Source of the DNA: Hymenobacter psoromatis
GTDB lineage: Bacteria > Bacteroidota > Bacteroidia > Cytophagales > Hymenobacteraceae
DNA: 64,000 nt
Assembly (NCBI RefSeq): GCF_020012125.1
Contig: NZ_JAIFAG010000001.1
Coordinates: forward strand, 4,278,001-4,342,000
Reading direction: 5' to 3'
Shown piece by piece: positions 16,624 through 24,951 of this stretch. Numbering within the stretch: position 1 is the first letter of the stretch; every line of letters starts with the position of its first letter. Position numbers and translations under genes: made by a program. A model generated the notes under the pieces. The model ran no database searches. It had not been told where the DNA came from and saw only the letters and a list, made by a program, of their open reading frames with translations.

Positions 16624-16794
16624 GAACTAAATTTTCTGGCGAAAATTCAGTCCAAAACCCCGTCAAAATTCCCGGCCGAAACCGGAAACCCCCGTCGGGG
16701 CTGAGGCCAAGCGCCCCCGCCTGCCCCCGGCCGCGAAGCCGGGGTGGGGTAGGGATGCTCGTTCTCCGCGCGTCCTCCGCGCGCGCTGAACCTG

Positions 16795-16995
16795 TGAATG
16801 CCCTGGCAGGTCTCCTGGCTTGCGCTGCCGGGTGGGCGGCCTTCCCACCAGCCTGGTTATCAAGGGATAACCAAAACCAGCAGTGGCGTGGGGTGCCCAC
16901 CCCGATGTAGCGCGTACAGTTGCGGGGACAGCTCCGGCTTTGAACCGGATTCCCTTTTCAACCTCGCTCCGTGGGTAGGAGTCTGGTCACCGTGG
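16795..16995 (-). promoter_or_regulatory. Cobalamin riboswitch
   Basis: Read on the minus strand, the region carries the conserved cobalamin aptamer pieces in order. GGGAATCCGGT pairs with CCGGAGCTGTCCCCGCAACTG near 16925-16960, and the B12 box GCCAGGAGACCTGCC lies at about 16804-16818. It ends about 170 bp before the btuB start. GC-rich hairpins between the B12 box and the start (for example near 16725-16745) could be the expression platform. Adenosylcobalamin binding would be expected to lower expression of the receptor and propeller. Confidence 0.92.
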
Positions 16996-17027
16996 CGGGC
17001 GCAAAGGTAGGGGGTAGGGAACCGTTC

Positions 17028-17135
17028 GTCATGGCGAGCGTAACGAAGGGGAGCGTGGCCATCGCACCCGAACGATACCTGGGCGACTCGTTCGGGTGCG
17101 ATGGCCGCGCTCCCCTTCGTTACGCTCGCCATGAC
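17028..17135. repeat. Long palindrome, GTCATGGCGAGC family, overlapping the mpg start codon
   Basis: Arms 17028-17075 and 17088-17135 are 48 bases each with one mismatch and a 12-base loop. The end of the arms (GTCATGGCGAGCGTAACGAAG) resembles the dispersed GTCATTGCGAGC repeats at 30.4, 50.7 and 51.9 kb. The right arm contains the ATG of the DNA glycosylase at 17131, so folding in mRNA would bury the start. Confidence 0.85.
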
Positions 17136-17739
17136 AAATTTCCTACCCCCCGAATTCTACCAGCGCCCCGACGTGCTCACCATTGCCCGCGAGCTGCTGG
17201 GTAAGCGCGTTTGCACGCGTATTGATAATGAATTAACTACCGGCCGCATCGTCGAAACCGAAGCCTACCGGCACGAGGGCGACCCCAGCATCACGCTGCA
17301 TTTGCAGCGCAAGGCCCGGCAGGCGCAGGCCCTGTACCAGCCCGGCGGCCACGCCTATCTCTACACCGTGTACCGGGTCCACACGCTTTTCAATATCACT
17401 ACCCACGACGCGGAGCACCCCGACGCGGTGCTTATCCGCGCCATCGAGCCGCTGGAGGGCCAGAACGTTATGCTGCGCCGCCGCGGCCTGCCCAAGCTGG
17501 CCCACAACCTCACCGCCGGCCCCGGCGTGCTCAGCCAGGCGTTGGGCCTCACGCCCGCCCTCAACGGCGAACTGCTCACCGGCCCCCGCATCTGGCTAGA
17601 AGACGCGGGCGAAGTTGTGGAAGAGGGGAATATTATTGCCAGCTCCCGCGTGGGCCTCGACTACGCTGGAGCGAAAGCCGTGGCCCTCCCCTGGCGCTTC
17701 CGCCTGAAGGACAGCAAGTGGACCAGCCCGGCGAAATAG
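17131..17739 (+). CDS. DNA-3-methyladenine glycosylase (AAG/MPG family)
   Basis: The enzyme excises alkylated purines such as 3-methyladenine at the start of base-excision repair. The ATG at 17131 gives 202 residues; the upstream GTG or ATG would lie inside a palindrome. The family motifs are ARELLGKRVCTRID, RIVETEAY (catalytic Glu region), GGHAYLYTVYRVHTLFNI and a C-terminal SSRVGLDYAG. The usual DPASHAYRG segment is altered to DPSITLHLQ. The gene is convergent with a CDF exporter. The last two codons and the stop lie in the arm of a 46-bp palindrome shared with the exporter's end. Confidence 0.9.
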   Translation: MTNFLPPEFYQRPDVLTIARELLGKRVCTRIDNELTTGRIVETEAYRHEGDPSITLHLQRKARQAQALYQPGGHAYLYTVYRVHTLFNITTHDAEHPDAVLIRAIEPLEGQNVMLRRRGLPKLAHNLTAGPGVLSQALGLTPALNGELLTGPRIWLEDAGEVVEEGNIIASSRVGLDYAGAKAVALPWRFRLKDSKWTSPAK

Positions 17740-17834
17740 TGAGGTGGTGAGCAATGAGTAAAAAGAACGTCATGCTTCGACAAGCTCAGCATGACGTTCT
17801 TTTTACTCATTGCTCACCACCTCACTATTTCGCC
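17730..17834. repeat. Perfect 46-bp palindrome containing the stop codons of both convergent genes
   Basis: Arms 17730-17775 and 17789-17834 are exact reverse complements with a 13-base loop. The inner part carries the dispersed CGTCATGCTTCGACAAGCTC motif. The outer part is GGCGAAATAG, which encodes Ala-Lys-stop at the end of the glycosylase on one side and of the CDF exporter on the other. It probably acts as a bidirectional terminator. Confidence 0.9.
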
Positions 17835-18820
17835 AAATGGTGCCGCTCGTCTTTCACGGCGTTGTGGATATCCCACTCGATTTCGCGCTCGAAAGCGTGG
17901 CGGCGCACGGGGCAGTCGGGCATGTGGCACAAGGAGCAAGCGGCGAAGGAGCACGGGTCGGCGTGCACGAACATTTCAATTTCCACGGCCGCGAAACGCG
18001 CCCGAATCAGCTCTTCTACTTCGTGGATTTCGGTGTGGACTTTTTCCAGCGAGAGGTAATAGGGCATCTGCATGTGGCAGTCGATGTGCAGATTAGCGCC
18101 GTAGCGCTGCACGCGCAGGTTGTGCACATCTATCCAGCAGGGTCGGCGCAGGCGCTGCAATTCGGCGATTACCTCGGCCACGGTCGAGAGGTCGCTCTCA
18201 TCCATGAGGCCCGATACGGAGCTTCGGACCAGCTGGTAGCCATTGAATAAGATAAAAGCGCCCAGCGCCAGCGCCGCGCCCGCGTCGAAGCGGATGATGC
18301 CCGTGAGCTGCACCAGCACCAGCGCCGCCGACGACACGATGCTCGTGAGCGCGTCGAGGTAGAGGTGCTGGCCATCGCCCGCCAGCGCCACCGACTGCAC
18401 CCGCCGCCCGGCCCGCACCAGCCACATGCCCAGCCCAAAATTGACCACCGCCGTGCCCGCCAGTAGCGCCACGCCCCAGTCGGGCCGCGCCACCGGGTGC
18501 GGGTGCAGAAAGCTTAGCGTGGCGCTGTACAGGATAAATATGCCGGCGATAAAAATCAGCGCGCCCTCGAAGCCCACCGACAAATACTCGATTTTGCCGT
18601 GGCCGTAGGGGTGGTTTTCGTCCTTGGGCAGGTCAGCCAGGTAGAGGCTGTAGAGCGCAAAACCGCTGGTAAACACATTGATAATGCTCTCCAGCGCATC
18701 CGTGAGCACTACCTGGGATAAGGTGAGGCGGTAGGCGTAGAACTTAGTGAGCACCAAGACGATGCTCACGACCAGCGAGAGCAGACCCAGGCGGCGCTTG
18801 AGGCCAGGCGAAGCGGACAT
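17825..18820 (-). CDS. Cation diffusion facilitator family transporter
   Basis: The 331-residue inner-membrane protein exports divalent metal ions (Zn, Co, Fe, Mn or similar) by proton antiport. Six transmembrane segments are visible. The metal site motif is LTDALESIINVF in TM2, with ENHPYGHGKIEYLS typical of the family and a matching acidic residue set in TM5 (YLDALTSIVSSAAL). The cytoplasmic C-terminal domain carries HIDCHMQMPYYLSLEKVH and then an unusual Cys/His tail (CSFAACSLCHMPDCPVRRH), perhaps an extra metal-sensing site. The nearby Nramp importer suggests local grouping of metal transport. Substrate is not decidable. Confidence 0.9.
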   Translation of the reverse strand: MSASPGLKRRLGLLSLVVSIVLVLTKFYAYRLTLSQVVLTDALESIINVFTSGFALYSLYLADLPKDENHPYGHGKIEYLSVGFEGALIFIAGIFILYSATLSFLHPHPVARPDWGVALLAGTAVVNFGLGMWLVRAGRRVQSVALAGDGQHLYLDALTSIVSSAALVLVQLTGIIRFDAGAALALGAFILFNGYQLVRSSVSGLMDESDLSTVAEVIAELQRLRRPCWIDVHNLRVQRYGANLHIDCHMQMPYYLSLEKVHTEIHEVEELIRARFAAVEIEMFVHADPCSFAACSLCHMPDCPVRRHAFEREIEWDIHNAVKDERHHLAK

Positions 18821-18863
18821 AAAAGGCAGGTTGGGCGCGCAAAGGTCGGCACGGCGGCCCGAT

Positions 18864-18932
18864 GGGCTTATAGGGTGGGATTTAGCCGGCCGGCTACCAA
18901 CGCCGGCCGGCTAAATCCCACCCTATAAGCCC
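18864..18932. repeat. Perfect 30-bp-arm palindrome in a divergent intergenic region
   Basis: Arms 18864-18893 and 18903-18932 (starting GGGCTTATAGGGTGGGATTT) match exactly around a 9-base loop. It lies between the divergent CDF and Nramp genes, where a terminator would not be expected. It could insulate the two promoters. No sequence relation to the other repeat families was seen. Confidence 0.8.
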
Positions 18933-18981
18933 GCAACTTTTTCGGGCAAAAAGGAGTATTTAGACAGCTTTAAAATTATTT

Positions 18982-19000
18982 TTAGGTTAGTCTAAAAAAT
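18982..19000 (+). promoter_or_regulatory. DtxR/MntR-like operator upstream of the Nramp gene
   Basis: TTAGGTTAGTCTAAAAAAT matches the left half and centre of the DtxR/IdeR/MntR consensus TTAGGTTAGSCTAACCTAA, and itself contains an imperfect TTTTTAG/CTAAAAA symmetry. It lies just upstream of the -7 box, so binding of a metal-loaded repressor would block transcription. Manganese or iron control of the importer is the natural inference. Confidence 0.65.
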
Positions 19001-19004
19001 ATAC

Positions 19005-19012
19005 TACCTTTG
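19005..19012 (+). promoter_or_regulatory. Bacteroidota -7 promoter element (TACCTTTG) of the Nramp gene
   Basis: TACCTTTG matches TAnnTTTG. It overlaps the TTG that would be the longest possible start at 19010, which argues that translation starts further downstream. Confidence 0.65.
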
Positions 19013-19033
19013 CAGCCGCTACCTCCTCATTCC

Positions 19034-20410
19034 GTGTCCCCAATCGTTGCTACCCCCGTTGCTGATGCTGTGTCTGCTGTGCCCGAGCCGGGCTGGCGCC
19101 ACCCCCGCCGCGGCATCTCGCTGAGCGAGGTGCACGGCAGCATCACGGTGCCGGGAGAAGGCGCTTCTTTCTGGCAAAAATTTCGGGCCTACTGGGGGCC
19201 GGGGCTGCTGGTATCGGTGGGCTACATGGACCCCGGCAATTGGGCCACCGACATTGCGGGCGGGGCCAGGTTTGGCTACACGCTGCTGAGCGTAGTGCTG
19301 CTTAGTAATCTGTTTGCCATGCTCTTGCAGCACTTGGCCGTGAAGCTGGGGGTAGTAACCGGCCGCGACCTGGCCCAGGCCTGCCGCGACCACTACTCCA
19401 AGCCCGTGGCCATGGTGCTGTGGGTGCTCTGCGAAATTGCCATTGCCGCCTGCGACCTGGCCGAAGTCATCGGCTCGGCCATTGCCTTTAACCTGCTCTT
19501 TGGGCTGCCCATTACCTGGGGCATCGCCCTCACCACCCTGGATGTGCTGCTGATACTGGTGCTGCAAAGCAAGGGCTTCCGGGTGATTGAGAGCATCGTG
19601 ATGGCGCTGATTTTCACCATCTTCGTTTGTTTTCTCTACGAGATTATCGCCTCGCACCCCGACTGGCTGGGACTGGCCGGCGGGCTGGTGCCGCAGCCAC
19701 AGATAGTCAGCAACCCGGCCATGCTCTACGTGGCCATCGGCATTCTGGGCGCTACCGTGATGCCGCATAACCTGTACCTGCATTCGGCCATCGTGCAGGT
19801 GCGCCAGATTGAGCCCACCGAAACGGGCAAGCGCTCGGCCATCAAGTTTGCCACTATCGACTCGACTACGGCGCTGGCACTGGCGTTTTTCGTGAACGCG
19901 GCCATCCTCGTCACAGCCGCCGCCGCCTTCCACGGCAAAGGCTACGACGACGTAGCCGACATTGCCGACGCCCACAAACTGCTGACACCGGTGCTCGGCG
20001 CGAGCGCGGCCAGCGTAGTGTTTGCCATTGCGCTGCTAGCCTCGGGCCAAAGCTCGACGCTCACCGGCACGCTGGCCGGGCAGGTGGTGATGGAGGGTTT
20101 TCTGCACATCAAGCTGCGGCCCTGGCTGCGGCGGCTGGTCACGCGGCTGCTGGCCGTGGTGCCAGCCTTTATCGTGGCGCTCTACTACGGCGAAAAAGGC
20201 ACCGGCCAGCTGCTGGTGCTTAGCCAGGTTATCCTGTCATTGCAGCTCTCGTTTGCCGTTATTCCGCTGGTACTTTTTACGAATGACAAGCTCAAGATGG
20301 GCGTGTTCGTGAACCGGCCCTGGCTGCGCATCACGGCCTGGGTAGTGGCCGGTATCATCTTGGTATTGAACGGTTTTCTGCTTTATCAGACGTTTGCCGG
20401 CAATGAATAG
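19034..20410 (+). CDS. mntH: Nramp family divalent metal transporter (MntH-like)
   Basis: The protein imports Mn(II)/Fe(II) with protons across the inner membrane. About eleven hydrophobic segments are visible, with the metal-binding signatures VGYMDPGNWATDIAGG in TM1 and ATVMPHNLYLHSA in TM6. The GTG at 19034 was chosen, giving 458 residues: an upstream TTG at 19010 overlaps the probable -7 promoter box and cannot be in the transcript. The operator-like site at 18982-19000 suggests repression by a DtxR/MntR-type regulator when metal is plentiful. The next gene is a TonB receptor 323 bp downstream, and the CDF exporter is divergent. Confidence 0.92.
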   Translation: MSPIVATPVADAVSAVPEPGWRHPRRGISLSEVHGSITVPGEGASFWQKFRAYWGPGLLVSVGYMDPGNWATDIAGGARFGYTLLSVVLLSNLFAMLLQHLAVKLGVVTGRDLAQACRDHYSKPVAMVLWVLCEIAIAACDLAEVIGSAIAFNLLFGLPITWGIALTTLDVLLILVLQSKGFRVIESIVMALIFTIFVCFLYEIIASHPDWLGLAGGLVPQPQIVSNPAMLYVAIGILGATVMPHNLYLHSAIVQVRQIEPTETGKRSAIKFATIDSTTALALAFFVNAAILVTAAAAFHGKGYDDVADIADAHKLLTPVLGASAASVVFAIALLASGQSSTLTGTLAGQVVMEGFLHIKLRPWLRRLVTRLLAVVPAFIVALYYGEKGTGQLLVLSQVILSLQLSFAVIPLVLFTNDKLKMGVFVNRPWLRITAWVVAGIILVLNGFLLYQTFAGNE

Positions 20411-20733
20411 CCGGCCGCGCAGTCCCTTCGGTTAGGCTGCTGATTACCACCTTTTTCCTGCTTTACGGCCGCTGCAACCCAATCGGATGCAGGGACGGGA
20501 ACAGTGTTGCCCTGCCCAACCTGATTAGGTAGCCTACAACTACTTATGGCATAAAAGCTTACGCATTTAGTTGACCCTCGTGGCCCGGCTGGGCCGGAGC
20601 TGACCGGCCCTACCCCCTGGTGCCGGTTGCGGGTAGCCCCTACCCCTCACTTTCCTTCCAACCCGGATTCTTTTTTCAAGCGGCTCTTCAGCCGTTGCCG
20701 GCTTTGCCATGCCTTTTTTAATTGATTAATCAG
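20411..20733. other. Intergenic region without recognisable gene
   Basis: This 323-bp stretch between the Nramp gene and the TonB receptor shows no convincing reading frame, RNA element or repeat. One CTACCCCC-type octamer occurs near 20610. AT-rich sequence just before the receptor start (TTTTTTAATTGATTAATCAG) is probably its leader. Confidence 0.5.
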
Positions 20734-23187
20734 ATGAAACAACTTCTTCTCTTTCTGTTCTTTATCCCGTTTTTAGTCCGTGCCCAGACGCCTTTGCGCG
20801 GGCTGGTGCTGGACTCCCAAGGGCGGCCGGTGCCCTTTGCCAGCGTAGCCGTACCGGCCCTGACCCAAGGTGCCACGGCCGATGAAAACGGGCGCTTCAC
20901 GCTGCCCAACCTGCCAGCCGGCCCCCAAAAACTGCAAGTGAGCGCCGTAGGCTACGCCACGGCTACCCCCACGGTCACGCTACCAACTGATAAGTCGTTA
21001 GTTATCAGGCTCGCATCCGAAGGAAAAGCTTTGGCCGAAGTGGTGGTGACCGGCGTGGGCCGGGCCACCGAAATCCGGCGCTCGCCGGTGCCCATCTCGG
21101 CCATGTCGCAAAAGGAAATTCGCCTCAACGCCAACTCCAATGCCATTGACGCGGCGGTGCGGGGCATTCCGGGCCTGAGCGCCGTGACCACGGGGCCCAA
21201 TATCAGCAAGCCCTTCATTCGGGGGCTGGGCTACAACCGGGTGCTGACCATGTTCAACGGCCTGCGCCAGGAAGGCCAGCAGTGGGGCGATGAGCACGGC
21301 ATTGAGGTAGACGGCTACATCGTGGACCGCGTGGAAGTGGTGAAAGGCCCGGCCAGCCTGCTCTACGGCTCCGATGCCGTGGCGGGGGTAGTAAACCTGA
21401 TTCCGGGCCTGCCCCGCGGGCCCGAAGGCGAGGTGCACGGCGAGGCGCTGGCCGAATACCAGGGCGTGAATGGCATGATTGGTAACTCGCTGGCTTTCAG
21501 CTACCAGAAAAACGGCTTCCAAACGCTGGTGCGCGCCAGCCGCCGCCAGGCCCATAACTACAGCAACCCCGTGGACGGGCTGGTGTACAACACGGGCTTC
21601 CGGGAGCTGCAGCTGACCGGCATGGTGGGCGTGCAGAAGCAGTGGGGCGGCGCGCACCTGTGGCTGACCACCTTCGATGACCGCCAGGGAATCCCGGATG
21701 GCAGCCGCGACTCGCTGAGCCGGCGCTTTACTCGCCAGGTGTTTGAGGCGGATAAAGACGCTATTAAGGACCGCCCCATTGTGAGCGAGCACGAGCTGAA
21801 AAGCTACGGCATCAGCGACCTGAGCCAGCGCATCCGGCACTACCGGGCGTTTGGCACCACGGAGGCGCGCTTCGGGCCGGGCGAGCTGCGGGCGCTGCTG
21901 GGCGTGCAGCAAAACCACCGCCAGGAATTTGACCATCCCACCAATGCCGACCAGCCGGGCCTCGACCTGCAATTGACGACCGTTAATTACCAGGCGCGCT
22001 ACCTTTTCGATGCCGTGCACGGCTACGAGTTTACGGTAGGGGCCAACGGCATGGGCCAGGACAACCGCCACCTCAACGCCACCGACTTTCCCATTCCGCC
22101 CTTTAAGCTGTTCGATTTGGGCGGCTTCGGGCTGGTGAAAAAGGCCTTCGGCGCGCTGGAGCTGACCGGCGGCCTGCGCTACGACACCCGCCACGTGCAC
22201 TGGGGCGACTACTACATTGCGCCCAATTCGGCGACCGGCTTCGACCAGCCCGCCGGGCCGGGCGCGCCCGATGCCAGCTTGCAGTTTGCAGCCTTTCAAC
22301 GCACCTACAATGGCTTGTCAGCCAGCCTGGGGGGGAGCTATGCCCTGGGCGAAAAACTAGTATTGCGGGCCAACATTTCCCGCGGCTACCGCGCCCCGAA
22401 CATCCCCGAAATCGGCTCCAACGGCCTCGACCCCGGCGCGCACATTATCTACCTGGGCAACCGCTCGTTCGTGCCCGAGTTCAACGTGCAGGAGGATATT
22501 GGCATCCTGTATAAGTCGCCCGACGTTGAGGGCAGCGCGGAGGCGTTCTACAACCACGTCAACAACTTTATCTACCAGGCCAAGCAGTATGACGCCAACG
22601 GCCAGCCCCTGCGCGACCCGGTGGGCAACTCGACCTACCAGTTTGAGCAGGCGCAGGCCGACCTCTATGGTGGCGAGGTGGCCTTCAATATTCACCCCAC
22701 GGCCCTGCCTTGGGTGAGCCTGCGCACCGGCGCGGCCCTGGTCATCGGCCTCAACCAAAACCCCGAGCTACGAGCGCGGGTAGGTAATGCCGGCCGCTAC
22801 CTGCCCCTGATTCCGGCCCCGTCGTCGCGCTCCGAAATACGCTTCACCGCGCCCGAGCGGGCCGGCACACCCTTCACGGCCAGCTACCTGCGCTTTACGC
22901 TGGATGCCACGGCCACCCAAAACCGCTTTTACGCCGTGGACGGCGCCGAAACCCGCACCCCCGGCTACGTGCTCACGGGCGTGGGGGTAGGCACCAGTCT
23001 GCGCACCAAGGGTGGCCGCGAGGCCGTGCAACTCGTGTTGCAGGGCGACAATATTTTCAACGTGGCCTACCAGGCCCACCTCAACCGCCTCAAATACTTC
23101 GAATACTACCGCGCCTCGCCCAACGGCCGGCTGGGCATTTATAGCCCCGGCCGCAACCTGAGCGTGAAGGTGGTGGTGCCGTTTTAA
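20734..23187 (+). CDS. TonB-dependent receptor with N-terminal carboxypeptidase-like domain
   Basis: The 817-residue outer-membrane receptor starts at the ATG at 20734 with signal peptide LLLFLFFIPFLVRAQ. Residues about 20-110 form a carboxypeptidase-regulatory-like beta sandwich (GLVLDSQGRPVPFASVAVP, LQVSAVGYAT), as in many Bacteroidota receptors. The plug follows (RGIPGLSAVTTGPNISKPFIRGLGYNRVLTM in part, VKGPASLLYGSDAVAGVVN). The barrel ends LGIYSPGRNLSVKVVVPF with the usual terminal Phe. The substrate is not evident. No SusD partner is adjacent, so a siderophore or metal complex is more likely than a glycan. The neighbouring Nramp gene is only weak support. Confidence 0.9.
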   Translation: MKQLLLFLFFIPFLVRAQTPLRGLVLDSQGRPVPFASVAVPALTQGATADENGRFTLPNLPAGPQKLQVSAVGYATATPTVTLPTDKSLVIRLASEGKALAEVVVTGVGRATEIRRSPVPISAMSQKEIRLNANSNAIDAAVRGIPGLSAVTTGPNISKPFIRGLGYNRVLTMFNGLRQEGQQWGDEHGIEVDGYIVDRVEVVKGPASLLYGSDAVAGVVNLIPGLPRGPEGEVHGEALAEYQGVNGMIGNSLAFSYQKNGFQTLVRASRRQAHNYSNPVDGLVYNTGFRELQLTGMVGVQKQWGGAHLWLTTFDDRQGIPDGSRDSLSRRFTRQVFEADKDAIKDRPIVSEHELKSYGISDLSQRIRHYRAFGTTEARFGPGELRALLGVQQNHRQEFDHPTNADQPGLDLQLTTVNYQARYLFDAVHGYEFTVGANGMGQDNRHLNATDFPIPPFKLFDLGGFGLVKKAFGALELTGGLRYDTRHVHWGDYYIAPNSATGFDQPAGPGAPDASLQFAAFQRTYNGLSASLGGSYALGEKLVLRANISRGYRAPNIPEIGSNGLDPGAHIIYLGNRSFVPEFNVQEDIGILYKSPDVEGSAEAFYNHVNNFIYQAKQYDANGQPLRDPVGNSTYQFEQAQADLYGGEVAFNIHPTALPWVSLRTGAALVIGLNQNPELRARVGNAGRYLPLIPAPSSRSEIRFTAPERAGTPFTASYLRFTLDATATQNRFYAVDGAETRTPGYVLTGVGVGTSLRTKGGREAVQLVLQGDNIFNVAYQAHLNRLKYFEYYRASPNGRLGIYSPGRNLSVKVVVPF

Positions 23188-23191
23188 TTCG

Positions 23192-23279
23192 GTAGGGTGC
23201 GGGGCTTGCCCCCGCCCGGCGTTGAACGAATCCAGCGCCAATCGTTCAACGCCGGGCGGGGGCAAGCCCCGCACCCTAC
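23192..23279. repeat. Palindromic repeat, GGGGCTTGCCCCCGCCC family, copy 2
   Basis: Arms 23192-23229 and 23242-23279 are exact 38-base reverse complements with a 12-base loop. The core matches the copies at 3055-3124 and 49291-49374. It lies 4 bp after the TonB receptor stop and 9 bp before the next gene, both on the plus strand. Confidence 0.9.
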
Positions 23280-23288
23280 TCACTTCTA

Positions 23289-23774
23289 ATGTCTACTCCC
23301 ATGAGCTACCACGAAAGCCAAGTTTGCCTGGGCCAGGCCGAAGCCGCCCTTTCTCACGGCCAATACCAGCAGGCGACGGGCCAGTACGCGGCCGTGGTCA
23401 CGGGCCTAAGCCTGATGGCCAGCCCCGGCCGGCCCCTCACGCCGCCGGCTGCCCTGCTGGTGCGTCACTACGCCGCCGCCAGCCGTGGCCAGAGCGCCGC
23501 CCTGGCTCGCCTGGGCGAAGCCGAAGCCGCCGAAAATACCCTGCTCACCGCCCTCACGCGGCTGCGCGGCTGCGTCAGCAACCTGGGCACGCCCGCCGCC
23601 GAGCGCGCCCCGCTGCTGACCGAATACAAGCTGTGCTTCTACGCGCTGGCCGACTTCTACTTTGCCGGGCAGCAGGCCGGGAAGCTGAGCGTCTACGTGC
23701 GCCGCCACGCGCCCGAAATCCAGCACTGGGCCCAGGACCTGCACCTAGTGCGGGCCACGCCGGCTATTAATTAG
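23289..23774 (+). CDS. Hypothetical helical (TPR-like) protein
   Basis: The 161-residue cytoplasmic protein is rich in Ala and helical. Segments such as SQVCLGQAEAALSHGQYQQATGQYAAVV and ESAALARLGEAEAAENTLLTALTRL-like stretches resemble tetratricopeptide helices, suggesting a protein-interaction scaffold. Start choice is between ATG 23289 and ATG 23301. It directly follows a palindromic repeat and has no obvious partner. No function can be given. Confidence 0.6.
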   Translation: MSTPMSYHESQVCLGQAEAALSHGQYQQATGQYAAVVTGLSLMASPGRPLTPPAALLVRHYAAASRGQSAALARLGEAEAAENTLLTALTRLRGCVSNLGTPAAERAPLLTEYKLCFYALADFYFAGQQAGKLSVYVRRHAPEIQHWAQDLHLVRATPAIN

Positions 23775-23818
23775 CTCTTAAAAAATAATTATATATTCGT
23801 ATTATTTATTTTTCACTC

Positions 23819-23977
23819 ATGCCAACTCCTGGTGAACAGGCCGAGCAGCACATCGGCGAAACCAAAGGCCAGCCCAACCACGTGCACGACCTGATTCACG
23901 GCCTCAGCACCCGCTTCGACGCGTTGATGCCAGGCAGTTCTGGTAAAGCCCGAAAGCCCAGAAAATCAAGAATGTAG
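23819..23977 (+). CDS. Short hypothetical protein, possibly truncated
   Basis: A 52-residue frame opens with MPTPGEQAEQHIGETKGQPN, then HVHDLIHGLSTRFDALM, and turns into a basic tail (KARKPRKSRM). The first 38 residues look like real protein and the tail does not. After the stop another frame reads AQKIKNVDGFKALIYKRV for a while. This suggests a gene cut short or frameshifted near 23930. An AT-rich leader (23777-23815) precedes it. Family unknown. Confidence 0.35.
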   Translation: MPTPGEQAEQHIGETKGQPNHVHDLIHGLSTRFDALMPGSSGKARKPRKSRM

Positions 23978-24405
23978 ACGGATTCAAAGCGCTGATATAC
24001 AAGCGCGTGCATGATACGGGCTTCCAGCCCGCGCCCTACCCCCCCGTAGCCGACTGGCCCGGCGGCTTCTGGCCGTTGGGCCTTTACGTTTTCTTACCCC
24101 TCGCTTTTTCCCGTGCTCCCTACCCCCCTCCCTAATGCGCATCTCACCAGTTCGGCCTTTTAGCAAGCCAGCGTAATTGGGCGCTCGGATGGCCTGACGG
24201 GGCCCCTTGCTCTGGCGGCCGGGCTGAGCGAGCGCCGCGCATAGCATCGCTCGCTCAGCCCGGTATCGCTAACGCAACAGCAGCGAATAAGCTGGCCAGC
24301 AAAAATTTACCTTTGGAAATCAACTAGATGCTTCGGCAATTCCATACGTTGCGTCCAAGCGCACGTATACCTGCGCTTCATCTAATTTTCATCAAAGCAT
24401 AGTTA
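23978..24405. other. Intergenic region with one hairpin
   Basis: No gene was recognised in this 428-bp stretch. It contains a perfect 16-bp hairpin (arms 24219-24234 and 24248-24263, starting CCGGGCTGAGCGAGCG) and two CTACCCCCC octamers near 24030 and 24120. The last 100 bp are AT-richer and probably hold the promoter of the HbpS-like gene. Confidence 0.5.
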
Positions 24406-24924
24406 GTGAAAAAGTTTATTTTATGCCTGCTGGGCGCGTGCCTGCTGTCGGGCACGGCGGCGGCGCAGGCTACCCGGCCAGCGGCCCCGGCCGCCTACCT
24501 GGTTCCTACTGCCCGCCTCACGCTGGCCGCTGCCCTGGAGCTGGCCGCCCGCGCCCGCGCCAAAGCGGCCACTATCAACCAGCAGGTATCGGTGGCGGTG
24601 GTCGATGCCAGCGGGCAAACCATCCTGCTGACGCAGGGCGACGGGGTAGGGCCGCACAACACCGAGGCCGCCCGCCGCAAAGCCTACACCGCCCTCTCTA
24701 CCAAAACGCCGACCCTGCTGCTGGGCCGCAACGCCCGCGCCAACCCCGACACCCAGAACCTGGCCAACCTGCCCGAATTGCTGCTGCTGGGCGGTGGCGT
24801 GCCGCTGCGTTACCAGGGCCAGGTGATTGGGGCGGTGGGCGTGGCCGGCGGCGGCGGGGCCGAAAACGACGACCTCATCGGCCGCGCGGCTTCCCTGCCC
24901 GAAGCCGGCATTACTACGCCTTAA
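24406..24924 (+). CDS. Secreted HbpS/GlcG-family heme-binding-like protein
   Basis: The 172 residues start at a GTG and have a signal peptide (FILCLLGACLLSGTAAAQA). The mature part follows the GlcG/HbpS fold: LTLAAALELAARARAKAATIN, VSVAVVDASGQTILLTQGDG, AARRKAYTALSTKTPT and the Gly-rich end GQVIGAVGVAGGGGAENDD. HbpS in Streptomyces binds heme and senses redox stress; most family members are uncharacterised. It is the first of three closely spaced secreted proteins (gaps of 27 and 25 bp), likely one operon. Confidence 0.85.
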   Translation: MKKFILCLLGACLLSGTAAAQATRPAAPAAYLVPTARLTLAAALELAARARAKAATINQQVSVAVVDASGQTILLTQGDGVGPHNTEAARRKAYTALSTKTPTLLLGRNARANPDTQNLANLPELLLLGGGVPLRYQGQVIGAVGVAGGGGAENDDLIGRAASLPEAGITTP

Positions 24925-24951
24925 TTTATTTTTCTTCTGTATTTTTTTCGC

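Noticed and set aside
20998..22299. 433-codon open frame on the minus strand
   Set aside because: It is antisense to the TonB receptor and rich in His/Ala/Val/Gly as expected for a GC-rich shadow frame; no domain is visible.
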